Source: Caenorhabditis remanei
Taxonomy: Eukaryota; Nematoda; Chromadorea; Rhabditida; Rhabditidae
Assembly (NCBI RefSeq): GCF_010183535.1
Contig: NC_071333.1
Coordinates: 18,722,587-18,786,586 of the forward strand
DNA: 64,000 bases
Direction of reading: 5' to 3'
Below the pieces are notes generated by a model. That model worked only from the letters and a program-made list of their open reading frames with translations. It made no database searches and was not told the origin of the DNA. This document shows positions 47,625 to 58,797 of this stretch, piece by piece; position 1 is the first letter of the stretch, and each line of letters opens with the position of its first letter. Both the position numbers and the translations under genes were made by a program.

Positions 47625-48326
47625 TGTTGTCGTCGTATTCAACAGAAAAATGTAAAACAGTAAAACAGCGTCGGTGACAAAAAATAAATGCGATTGTTCT
47701 TTCGGTGAAAATTATAACAGTTTGGCAGAACCGGTTAGGGAAACAATACAAACCTTATGTTGCATGGCATACGGAAAATCAATACTTGTGAGAGGACACA
47801 GGTCATACTGGTAGGGAGATAGGTATGCACCGTTAGGAATTACTACGAGGAGGAGAGGAAAAAGACGAAAATAAGTGCGCGGCGCATTGCAAAAGTGTGC
47901 GCGGAGGGGTTGCATTAGGCTCCGCCCATCATCATTTTTCTTCTGATGAATTGTTTTCAAGTTGGAAAACGTGAGAAATACAGCAAAAAATATAGTTTTT
48001 TTTTGATATAAAAATATTCCCATTATAATATTTATTAAATCAAAACCAAATATTCACAATGACCGAATGTTAAAATAAAGATTTTCGACAGGAAAGTCTT
48101 GACAAGAGTATGTTTGAACTGGGCGGAGAGTGAAACTAGAGAAAACATTTTGGAATGAAATTGTTTTACAGGAATTTTGACTAGAGAGGAGAGTAGAAAC
48201 GGATTGACGGAGAAAAAAAGAACTTTGGAAGATAAAAAAAGTGCATAGAAACAGAATAGGAGGAGAGAAAAACCAAAAGAAGAAGAAACGGAGAAGAGGA
48301 ACGTGATAATATTATTCAGACAAAAA
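47625..48326. other. Intergenic between METTL26-like and F-box-like genes
   Basis: GTGCGCGGCGCATTGC (about 47876) is a GC-rich patch that may be part of a promoter for the METTL26-like gene. The rest is AT- and GA-rich. No gene is seen. Confidence 0.4.
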
Positions 48327-49694
48327 TTATTCGGTCGGGCGGAAGACGTATTCGGTGACTTCCCCGTGTGGCATTTGAGTGGAGTTCAGTTCGCTGATGA
48401 ATTCAAGATATCCCTTCCGCTGACAGGTGTCTTTACGATGACGTCTTCCGAATGGCGTTTGGAAAATGGTGAATTGCTTAAGGATGACCCATTTTCCGAT
48501 TTCCCGTTGCTCGGTGTCCCATTCGAAAAGTGCTTTGCGGAACGAGTCAATGTTGATGAGTGCGCAGGTGATGTTGACAAATTGCTTGGCGGAGAAGAGA
48601 CGTTCGCTATTATCTCGGTTGAGGTTGTCGCGGACAGTTATTGTTTTGATCTGAAATTGATTCATTCAGATTTTTTGAGAAATCGAAGACTCTGAAATCA
48701 ACCTACATCTGGAAACGGGATGTGTTCCACTGTAAACCTGTTGACTTCCATCTCCACGTACTCCTTATCCAACACCTCCACCATCATCTTCACATTCTCA
48801 TTGTACTCATCACCCTTCACCACCAATCTTTGAAATTTGCGATTTCCAATGAATTTCAACACCTCTGCACAGTACTCCGGAGCAAACTCGTCTGTGATCA
48901 TCACTTTCAAAAGTGTAGTGTTTTTCAGGAGCTGATACTTCTTCCGTTCGTTTTCTTTGTTTTGGATAAAAATCTTAGCGGTGTTCACATCGGGATCCCC
49001 TTGAGCCTCCTGGTACTCTTTCTCCAAAAACCAGCGGACAGTGAGCTCTCCGTTAGAGAAGCCAAGTATCAACACGATATCGGGGAGGTCCATATTGGAG
49101 CAGTTGTTTCTGTAGATGGTGTTAGTGGAACTGCAGGTGATAGCCAAGTTTTGAGCATCCTTGTAGAGAGACTGCAATTTTTTGTTAGTTGTTTTGTTTT
49201 TCTTGGTCTTAGGTGTGCTAGAAACTTACTTGTTGCATAATTTGACCGATTATCTCTGGTGGGAGACAGAGAATGTCGAAAACTGCTGAGCCTGGTGTCT
49301 CACCAGCAACCACCAGCTCCTTATCCTCTTGGTTTTTTGGACGGAAGAATTGATCCCGAGTGATCAGTTGCGAGAAAACATTCAATTTGGTTTGTCTGAG
49401 ACGCTCTGCCATATCGAAATCCGACAAGTAGATCGCATCAGTCAGAAACGTCAATCCCCCGATTCTCAAGGCACTGTTACATTTCTCAGTGAGCGTCTCC
49501 CCTTGGAGTTGCTCAATTCGGCACCTATAACGAATTGGTCCGGTGAAGACCGCGCGGATTTGTTCAACGGACCAAGTCGAGAGGAGAGTCTCCATGTCAG
49601 CCTTCATACGGTTGATCTCATTGTTAACACGGTCTTTAGCATCAGGAAAAAATGGGATTCGCCGGATGAACTCGACGATGTCTTGTTCCTCCAT
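48327..49694 (-). CDS. F-box-like protein with an unfamiliar N-terminal region
   Basis: Three exons: 49694-49230, 49171-48707 and 48650-48327, all phase 0, 417 residues. A segment at about 144-180 (LPPEIIGQIMQQ, then SLYKDAQNLAITCSSTN) fits an F-box, which would bind SKP1 in an SCF ubiquitin ligase; intron 1 cuts this motif. Nematode F-box proteins usually carry it at the N-terminus, but here about 140 residues precede it (ending DKELVVAGETPGSAVFDIL). The C-terminal part (from VMITDEFAPEYCAEVLKFIG to YVFRPTE) resembles the substrate-recognition halves of nematode F-box families, though I cannot name the domain. The start is supported by TTTATTTCAG directly before ATG. Confidence 0.75.
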
Positions 49695-49704
49695 CTGAAA
49701 TAAA
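49695..49704 (-). promoter_or_regulatory. Likely trans-splice acceptor of the F-box-like gene
   Basis: Minus-strand TTTATTTCAG is joined directly to the ATG at 49694. Confidence 0.55.
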
Positions 49705-52700
49705 ACAGGTAATGCGGATTCTAAAAACTAAAGATAAGAAATAAAGAAGACTGAACAGACCCAGACGTTCATGAGGCGGATGTTCATAATAAGATAATAA
49801 CAAAGACTAGACATACCCATCTTTTCTCAGCGCCCACCCTACAAAAACATAGACATGATACTAAGAAAATCTCATTAGAGCCAACTACATTATCATATTT
49901 TGCTTTCCCTTTTTTTGGTGTTAATTAATAAGAGGATGTGTATGTACAGTTAGAATGGGGGCTAGGTAGAGCTAGGTATGATATCATCAGAAAAGGGTTC
50001 TAAGAAAGGAAAAAAGGGTCCAAGAAAGGAGAAAATGGCTATTTTTTTTATATTTCCAATCAAGCGTCGACCACACTAGTGCCCAAGATTGAAAAGTCAA
50101 TGGGAGCCAGAGCAGAATCCAATTTCCTTGATTCATTTTGCCCTCTTTCCTTCGGAGAGCAATAGAATCGCCGAGATGAAGGCGGGACGCTGAATGCATT
50201 GCCACGATGTATTCCGCCGAAGTTATCGAAGGTGTGCCTAGAGGGGAGTGAGATAAGCGACGGCGCCAACCAGTGCCTGGCTCGGAATCAGGCTTCACAC
50301 CCCTACACATATGGGCCCGTGCCAGGCAGGGAAAGGGGATTCCAGCCAGCTTTATCGAGAAGAAAGGAGATGACGAGTGCAGGCATAAAAAGAACAGCAG
50401 AAAAGAAAAACACAGGGAGCGGAGAAAGGGGGGGGCTTAGCTGGAATTGGAAAAGAAACGCATTGATGTCTTAAACTATGTCAGAGCAGAGATTAATGAA
50501 AAAAGAGAAAGAAGAAAGATGAGCGAATCTGACATTTGATCTTTGTTAGTTCATGTTTGAAAAGAACGAAATTGTTTATGAAGTAGAAATAGAAGATATA
50601 AACAAAAATCTTACCTTATTCGAAAAATTATTCTACACCGGAAGAATAAACCAACACTTTTCCCTATAAATTAAAATTGGAGAGTAGTCCTAGATATGTT
50701 CTCATATGTAAAAAAAAAAAGAAAAAAGGGATTAACTTCGAATGCAGGGAAAGAACCAGGAACAGATCGATGTGCCACACGCACTCCTTCTATGTACAAA
50801 GCGAAATGGCCGACGGAGAGAAAAAGGAGCGTAGATGGAGAAAAAAGGCTCCAGCCGCCCAGAGTGCACACCAAGGAGACGGGACCTTCCAAAGTACAAG
50901 AGAGCGCGCTTGCAGTTTTTGCATGACGTTTTGTAGGGAGCCAGAAGAGAAGGAACGAGAAAATTGCACCTGTCCCTACTGGCAATCAGTTTTAGATTGT
51001 CTGATTCAATATCAGTAGAATATGTAATTTGGAGTTATTCATAGATTGGTTTTTTGAGATCAAATCTGATATAATCGAAAAAAGTTCAAAAAACTACTGG
51101 AATTCTTAATCAATTCTTAACGGTGCCTATATACCTACAAAATCTACATCGGCATAAAAAATTCAAATCAATACAAAAACAATACTACAGATACAAAAGT
51201 CGGAAAAAATTAAAAATGAAGCTAATGAGTTTCTGGTTAAAAAAAAATAATACTTTACATTTACCAGTTTACCAGAAATTCCAGGATAGTCGCTAATTAA
51301 GTTTGCATTTCGGAAAGTGTAAAAGTTGAAATACAAAAGAGAAAATGCGTTTTGTTACACAAAAATTGGACAAAAAGTCGGTAGCGACAACTTTCGACAG
51401 TCTTCATAGTCAGAAGGACATTGTTGTATAATGACGTCCTTCGAATCGAGAATATTTTTTGAACATTCCCTTTACTTGTCCTATTGTTCCAAAAATTGAG
51501 GAAACCAACAGATCTATTACGAAAAAGTGACTTGAAATATGAGATTCTAATCTAATTTTAGCAAAAACTTCTTTTTTTTACTAACGATGATTTATATAAG
51601 TATTTTCTTTCGAAAACAGAAGACAAAACTTCTTCAGCTTGAGGTTAGCAAGTTCACAAGTGCAAAAAGTTTTTAAAGCCAAAATTTGTTTCAATTATCG
51701 CGTTTATGTAAACTTTGAGCCGATTCCACCATAAAACTTAAATAAAGAACGTTCTTCGTAGTTATAACTAATACGATTTTGAAATAAACATGTATAGCTT
51801 GAATTACTGGTAGAGTTTATTCATGTTGAACTCAAATACCCAATTAGTGCATGTCCACTTCGTTCACCCTGCATTACATTCGGAATCCTAATTGTGCTTC
51901 AATTTGAAATCTCTTTCTTTCTTATGATGAAAGTGCTAGAAAAAACGCTCAAAAACAGAAAAAATAGATAGAACTCATCAAAATCCACCTATTTATCAGA
52001 TGGCCGAGTTTTTCCACTTGCGGCCTAGAAACCCAAATTTTAAGAAAACTAGTTCCCGAAGTAAAAAAAAGTCAGTTACGGCTGATTTTGATGATTTCAG
52101 ACTTGGAAATGTATAAAAAGCGTTGCAAAAAGGTCAAATTTGATTCATGGCCGATTTTTTCCACTCGCGGCGTAGAAACTCAATATTTTGGAAACACTAG
52201 CTCCCGAATTCGAAAAACTCGGTTATTTTGATCTTATCTTCTATTTTATTATTCCATGTGTCTTTTTTGATTTACCTACATGTTTCCCTTCAGTATAGTT
52301 TATTTTAATGCAACTCATCTCTGCATGTTGTCGTTTTGTCAAATTATGACTTTGCTCGAAAATGCTTCATCTATTCCAACCAATCACTTTTTTCTTTACA
52401 ATCTTTCCCACTGCTGATTATTTAAAGTTACATCGAACATCTTGTAGATATTATCCCTCGGTCGCCATCCTTTGCTATGTCCAATAATCTGTGAAAAAAG
52501 TTTCAAAATTTACCACGTGTTAGTTTCACACGGACCTAACCACGCCCATTCACTCCCAAGAAATATTTTATCAATTATCTATTTTGTAGTGTCCAATGAA
52601 ATCAATGAAAAGAAGAGTAAAGCAAATCCAAAAAGGATAGCCAATGTGTAAAAACGGGGGGTGTCTGGCTTTTTTGAGAGGAAATCGGGAATGAAAATGT

Positions 52701-52900
52701 AGGGAGGGAAGATAATTTCAAAATCTGTACCAGTGGTTCTGACGGGCCGGAAATAATTAAGAGACGAGGAAGAGAAAAGCGAGAAAAAATACAGCAACTT
52801 GAATTTAGAAAAAAAAGCAAAGCAAAAGTAATATTATGGAGAGAAAATTGAACATAGAATTGTACAAAACAAAAAAGGTTATAATAGTCAGACATCAGTC
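49705..52900. other. 3.2-kb intergenic stretch
   Basis: A G-run (GGGGGGG near 50440) and a GC-richer segment (50180-50350) could be promoter sequence of the F-box-like gene. Overlapping short frames on both strands at 50000-51020 are not convincing genes. The rest is AT-rich, apart from the duplicated repeat at 52000-52209. Confidence 0.45.
52000..52209. repeat. Two copies of a 62-bp repeat, 147 bp apart
   Basis: ATGGCCGAGTTTTTCCACTT at 52000 and ATGGCCGATTTTTTCCACTC at 52147 both continue with GCGGC.TAGAAAC.CAA and end A.TCCCGAA. It looks like a dispersed repeat present twice in direct orientation. Confidence 0.75.
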
Positions 52901-54527
52901 TTAAAGTCCCGACATCTCTTCATCAGCAGCCTGCACATTGGCCACATATGGATACTCCTCCTCCACGACACCTTCCTGGTACGGGCCGATCATCAAATTG
53001 CTTGGAATAAACATGTCAATTGGATCGAGACGAAGACTTTTTCTCTGTTGAAGAATCTCTCTCAAGTTCTCCTTCTTCTTGAAAGTCTCAATGTAAGCAA
53101 CCATCCTGTTCTTATTTTTGAGGAAAAGACTGTCGAGCGAATTTTCCTCCTTTTCGAGCATCTCTTCGTTCTCCAACATTGTTTTTTCCTTGAATTCGAA
53201 GATTTCGACGTGTTGAGCTGGGCATGTGACATTTACAAAGTTATCCCAAGTTCTGCTTTTGAGCAATTGGGACTCCTGAAATTATGTTTGTTAGGTTAGT
53301 TTTTTTGTTTTCGGATTCCTTACTATATCCGTTGGCTCCATATCAAGTATGGACTCAATAGAATCAAGATGTTTCGAATGTCTGGAAACAATTCCATCCA
53401 ATCTGACTTGCATATTGTATTCCAAGTACAGTTTGTAATTATTGAGAGAGCGGTTGACCAAAGTTTTGCCTTCAAACTGTAATTAATTTTATTTCCAGCA
53501 GTACTTCCTAAAAACCGGCTAACCGTGAAGATTTCCTCCATATTATTCTTCATACATTTCTCGGACAAGTGATCCATAAGCGTATCACATGACATGCAGG
53601 GCATCCATTTGACGAAACTTTCATCAACCACTGCAGAGAGATAGCGAATCTCGAGATTCTCCATTAACTTTGCAAACTCTTGGTGGACGTAATATTCGCT
53701 CGAGAGAAAATGGTAGTAGGCGGCGTTCTTCTGAAAATTAGTGTTTCTCATAGTTGTCAAGGCCCGGCCTGAAGGCTCGGCTTCAAAAAATTACCCTGTT
53801 TTTTCCAATTTTTAAAAAGAAATTTTTTCAATTTGACTTTCGCGCCAATTTGCCCGGGCCGGGTTTTGACAATTATGGTGTTTCTGCTATGTTGGAGTTG
53901 AAATTTCACTAACCACATGCTCGAGAGAATGACGTTTTTCCGCACAATCATCCAGATGCTTGAGGTACTCGATATTGGGGATCTGGGCAAGACAAATGTT
54001 GCATATGTGAAGCTCTGAAAGTATATGTGTTGATTGAAACAACTTTTTTGTTGATATATCAACCGTTTTGTGCCTTTCGAGCTTGCAAGATGTATGGTGC
54101 ACGACCGTCTGTTTCAGTGGGGGCAAATCTGACCAAATTATCGAGATCTTCCTCTTCTGAAAATATAAATTGAGAGATTTATGATGCCTTCAACAGTACC
54201 ATGATTATTAAATTCGAGATCGAATAAATCCATGGGTCCATTTTCGAAGCGACGAACAAATCCGTGTCCGTTTCTACCGTGATGATTTGCCCTGCGATTT
54301 AATAACTCTTGGATGCGAATTCTTGCTGGATCTCTGTCCACATTTATCATTCTTCCGTGAAATGCATTCATGAATTCGATTCTTTCCAGTTCGAGCATTT
54401 GATGATGTTCATGACGATCATTTCGTGCCGGATTTCTGATTTCATTCATCATCACTTCGTTAAATTCATCCATTAGCTCTATTCTTTCCAAGTCAAGCAT
54501 TGGATTATGTTCACGACGATTCGCCAT
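52901..54527 (-). CDS. Protein F: two C2HC zinc fingers plus coiled coil
   Basis: Six exons: 54527-54200, 54156-54064, 54014-53914, 53730-53524, 53476-53324 and 53275-52901; phases 1,1,0,0,0; 418 residues. The N-terminus has an internal duplication: MLDLERIELMDEFNEVM (10-26) and MLELERIEFMNAFHGRM (about 43-59), each followed by NPAR or DPAR. Zinc finger 1 is CNICLAQIPNIEYLKHLDDC (C145, C148, H160, C164), a spacing like UBZ4/Rad18 ubiquitin-binding fingers. Finger 2 is CMSCDTLMDHLSEKC (C219, C222, H228, C233). Helical, charged sequence follows (KTMLENEEMLEKEENSLDSL), then an acidic tail. A ubiquitin-linked role is an inference from finger spacing only. Intron 3 carries a foldback transposon. 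CTTTTTTCAG-like sequence precedes the start. Gene G next door has the same two-finger plan. Confidence 0.8.
53749..53877. mobile_element. GC-ended foldback element, copy 2, in intron 3 of gene F
   Basis: 129 bp. The left end CATAGTTGTCAAGGCCCGGC pairs with the right end, whose reverse complement is CATAATTGTCAAAACCCGGC. The core is AT-rich. It belongs to the same family as 14426-14710 and 55430-55659. Confidence 0.8.
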
Positions 54528-54533
54528 GTTTGG

Positions 54534-54543
54534 CTGAAAAAAT
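54534..54543 (-). promoter_or_regulatory. Likely trans-splice acceptor of gene F
   Basis: Minus-strand AATTTTTTCAG ends six bases before the ATG at 54527. Confidence 0.55.
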
Positions 54544-55429
54544 TAAGTCTTGGTGGAGCAACATGTTTAGTAATAATAGGCAGAAAATGTTTGATCACAA
54601 CAACATTGTTTGATATAAACTTATCTATCAATAAAAACACTTCTACTGATAACGTTCTACTAGGTGTCAGAGATAAAAATTTGATTTCAGTATTTCTAAT
54701 TATAAACTATTATTATATTAAATATATATTAAACCTTTAGATAGTTCAGGATAGCCCGAACCCAGCCCCAAAGGACACTGAGCATGGAGATGGTCACCAC
54801 GTCGGCCGAACCGATCAACTGAAATGAAAACTGTTTTGAAAACGAAAGTGAGAAGCAGATAGATAGAAAGAGAGAGAAAACGTAGACAAGACGCAGAGAA
54901 ACACGTATCAACTCTTATCTTCTTTTGTTTCCCTCCGCTCATGAAGCACACTCTTATCTTTCCGTTGGCATTCGTTCAACAGGTGCCGCGGAAAACCGGA
55001 GGAAAGAGTGTGGAAGTTGCGGAGACGAAGCACGAAAAAAGGAACAACGGAAGAGAAGAGAGGGGAACGGCGCGAGCGCTCTTGGCGAATGGGTGCTGCG
55101 TTCAAATGAAACGAAAAATAAGAGAGAAAGGAAGAAGGGCAATAAATGCGGAGGAGGCAAAGAGCATAAGAGAATCGGGGAGAACTGTGAATACGAGGTA
55201 GGGAAATTTGTAAGATTTGGAAGAGGGATTGGGAAAAGAGACAAAGAAAAAACAAATATGGAGCCAGGGATCTTTGTTTTTGAGAATTGAGAAAAGGCCT
55301 GGAGAAAGAACATGAGAAGGAATTTAAAAATTCGATAAAAAATGTACCTGTAATCCCAGAAGCAAAGTCGAGTTAGGATACTAAGATATTTGATATCTGC
55401 AGTGATCAGATACTGTTTCACATTATATG
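54544..55429. other. Intergenic upstream of gene F
   Basis: A purine-rich, GC-richer zone (about 54930-55210) produces overlapping Lys/Arg/Glu-rich frames on plus and Ser/Phe-rich ones on minus. These are composition artefacts, not genes. Confidence 0.45.
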
Positions 55430-55659
55430 CATACTTGTCAAGGTCCGGCCCAAAAGCCCGTGTTCTTGAAATTTCTTTCTCGAAAAACTCAATTTTTTAC
55501 TATTATTTTTAATTAGAAGGAATTTTTGAAAACTATCAAAAGTGTTCACATTTTCGATAAAAAATAAAAAAAAAATTTCAAAAAATTGAATCTTTTTTTG
55601 AAGCCGTGCCTATGGGCTTTCCCGGCGTTTTGTCGCCCGAGCGGCCCTTGACAATTATG
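55430..55659. mobile_element. GC-ended foldback element, copy 3
   Basis: The left end CATACTTGTCAAGGTCCGGC matches the reverse complement of the right end, CATAATTGTCAAGGGCCGCT. The core is AT-rich. Confidence 0.7.
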
Positions 55660-55660
55660 A

Positions 55661-56110
<450 letters not shown>

Positions 56111-57276
56111 CTCAACATATGAGTCTTTGCCATTCTGTTTGCGCGCGGAACAGAAAATGAGTAGAGGAGAGATGAGAAGAAAAATCAGAATTCGAAATGC
56201 ATATGGGAGGGGACACGATTTGAAAAAAGAGAGAGTGCTCGTCGTTTTGTTAAGAGGCGGGTTCTATAGTTACGTGGGTAGTATGTGGTAGATAGATGTG
56301 GCGAGTGAGCGCTTCAGCTCATCGATTCGAAAAAGAAGGGCTTGGTTGCCAAGGGCACCGTGAAAGCAACTAAAGAGAAGAGAATCTGCAAAAACCATCA
56401 TGTGATTGGAAAACAATGAAACAAAAACAAAAAATTAACGCTCAAACGCCACAGTATAGTATAGATAGAGATATGACTCAAAATTCACAAATAATTGTTT
56501 TTGTCAAAATATATATGTTTATCATACATAGAAAAAATATAAAATGAATTAAAAGAAAAAGCAACGCGGGATAGAGCAAGAGGAGCCAAGGGAATTACAT
56601 TAATTATCAAAATATGTGATGGAGGAATAGTTGTGAAGAGGAAATGGAAATCAGAAATCAGGGAGGCTGATATACATACTTTACATAAAATAGAAAAGAG
56701 CAGAGAAGTATGATTTCGAGGAGTTATAGTTTTGGCCAGACAAATGTTGAATTTTACTTGTTTCAGTTGAAAAGGATAACTTTAAATTTTATTGGAGCAT
56801 TGAGATCTTGAGTGTTGTTATCGGCCAGTCAAACATTTTCGGGTAGAAGAAATTCAGTAAACCTATTCATGCTCTTGCAGACTTTTCTAAAAATAAAGTT
56901 TAGTGTCGGTACAAAACTTGTTTCGAAACTAGTTTCGAAAAAAAACCGCAAGGTTCAAATTAAAATTACTGGACTTACATTAGAACCAGTATGATGGTAG
57001 TGAGAAGAGAATTATGACTTATGAAAAGGATAACATTCTGGAATTTTTGAATTTTGAAAATCCTGTATTGGTTTGTTTGAGTTAGCTGACATATATAGCT
57101 TTTGACAAAAATAGGTATCATAATCTGAAATGGTCAACATTAATTACTAAATTCCCAAATTATGCTGTTTTCAACTGAAACAAAAAATTCAACATTATTC
57201 TAACCGATACCATTGAAATTATAGTATGCAGTCTTGAGTATCAGAGTTAAATGACAAAGTTGTATTCATACAAATA
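56111..57276. other. Intergenic between F and G, no gene seen
   Basis: GA- and AT-rich sequence at the 3' side of gene G. Short frames only. Confidence 0.5.
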
Positions 57277-58780
57277 TCAGATCTTATCAGCCAGCTCCAA
57301 ACGAGCCGCCGCCATCTCCTTGGCCAGAATCTTAACGTGTCGGTTGATGATCTTCTCGATCTCAACGAGTTTCTCCTTCTTGAACACTTCATTGTCCCTG
57401 TCGCACTTCTGGCCAGTACGTTCTGCGAGTCTCTCTCCTGCGCTCTCGTCATATGGCTCGTCTGGACGCTCTCGAAGCCATCTGGACTCAAACAAGTCAA
57501 CCTTGTCTTCAATCCGCTCGTCCTTCAAGACTGCGAGGTAACTTTCGAAATGAGGCAGGATCTCAGAGTTGAAGGAGAGCAAGGCTTCTTTCTGAAAATG
57601 AATATACTGTAATACCTCTAATAGAGGCGCACCCGCTAGAAAGAATTTGGAGCATCCTATCTCGGCTATCTTTAAAGACATGAAACTTTTTTCAACTGAA
57701 AATATATTCTATGAATGTTGAGCTATATTTTATCATTAAAAAGCTTTTTGATATTTTCTTTGTGATCCGACATATAACGCATTTTATCAATTTTCAGGTG
57801 TCAAACTCACCTTGAATTGCTCCTCTTCTACAGTAAGCTCTCCTTCGTGACGCTCCAGAGTCTCACAAATCAAAAGTGCTTCTCCAGACTTCAGTGACGT
57901 TTTGTATCCTTCAAGAACATTCTTCCTGGCTTCGACCATAATTTTTTCAATGGCTTGGGATGAGAAACGACGAGAGTAGATGGCCTTGTCTCTCTGGAAA
58001 GATTATTTGTCGATTTTCCAGATTTTTCCACTATAAATCGTTCCCTAGAAGTTTGGATGACGTCTCATGACATAAGTGTTCAGTGTTCTTTCCCTACGCT
58101 GACTTTGATGATTTCTGTGACACGAATAAAGTTCTCTATACGATACTTTGGGTGTGCCGATAGACATTTCTCTCTTCTCATCAATCTTATCATTGAGATA
58201 AAAAGAAGTTTCAAGACGAAAACGCACGCTCTTTCTTTCTCTCTGATTGATAAACGACCTCGATGAATTTCGAAAAAAAGATAGCTCGATAAGACAGATA
58301 ATAGGAAAGATAGAGAGAAAGAAATAGACAGTGTACTAATTATTCAGTTTTTGATCTTTTGACTTGTCTCACGTACCTTGAGAGGCGAGATCTTCCGTTT
58401 ACGGGCACACTCGTTCATGTGATCTTCAATTCTGTTTGGACGACGTCTGCGATCACAGAACGGGCACTGGTAGTCTGAAATTTTTCAAATTACTATTTTG
58501 GATTGAATTTACAAGATTTCTGTATTCGAAACTCACTATCTTCCGAATAGAAGCACTCCTGGCGATGTCTCCATTCGAGAACTGGAACACCATGCCCGCA
58601 AACCAGACAGTTGAAAAGAGGCTCGTCGAATACCAACTTTCCATCAGTCTTACGGATTGGGAACGTATTTTTTGGGCTTTCCGTTTGAATCTCCGGTGAT
58701 TTGTTCTCCTTTTCATCCGCCACAGCAAAATCATCGAGCTGCATTTGGCTCAGAAAAGAAGTGAGTGGATCAACCGACAT
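57277..58780 (-). CDS. Protein G: two C2HC zinc fingers plus helical C-terminus
   Basis: Four exons: 58780-58537, 58474-58377, 57993-57811 and 57591-57277; phases 1,0,0; 279 residues. The acidic N-terminus is disordered-looking. Finger 1 is CLVCGHGVPVLEWRHRQEC (C58, C61, H72, C76). Finger 2 is CPFCDRRRRPNRIEDHMNEC (C85, C88, H100, C104). Both have the C-x2-C-x10/11-H-x3-C spacing of UBZ4-type or related small zinc fingers. The rest is charged helix (KKEKLVEIEKIINRHVKIL), probably a coiled coil. Role unknown; ubiquitin or nucleic-acid binding are the obvious candidates. The layout (two fingers, first intron in phase 1, then a helical tail) matches protein F, 3 kb away on the same strand. Confidence 0.85.
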
Positions 58781-58787
58781 TGTTCGA

Positions 58788-58797
58788 CTGGAAAACG
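58788..58797 (-). promoter_or_regulatory. Likely trans-splice acceptor of gene G
   Basis: Minus-strand ACGTTTTCCAG ends seven bases before the ATG at 58780. Confidence 0.5.

Noticed and set aside
54925..55421. Overlapping Lys/Arg/Glu-rich and Ser/Phe-rich frames on both strands
   Set aside because: They arise from purine-rich DNA read on either strand and have no domain or splice support.
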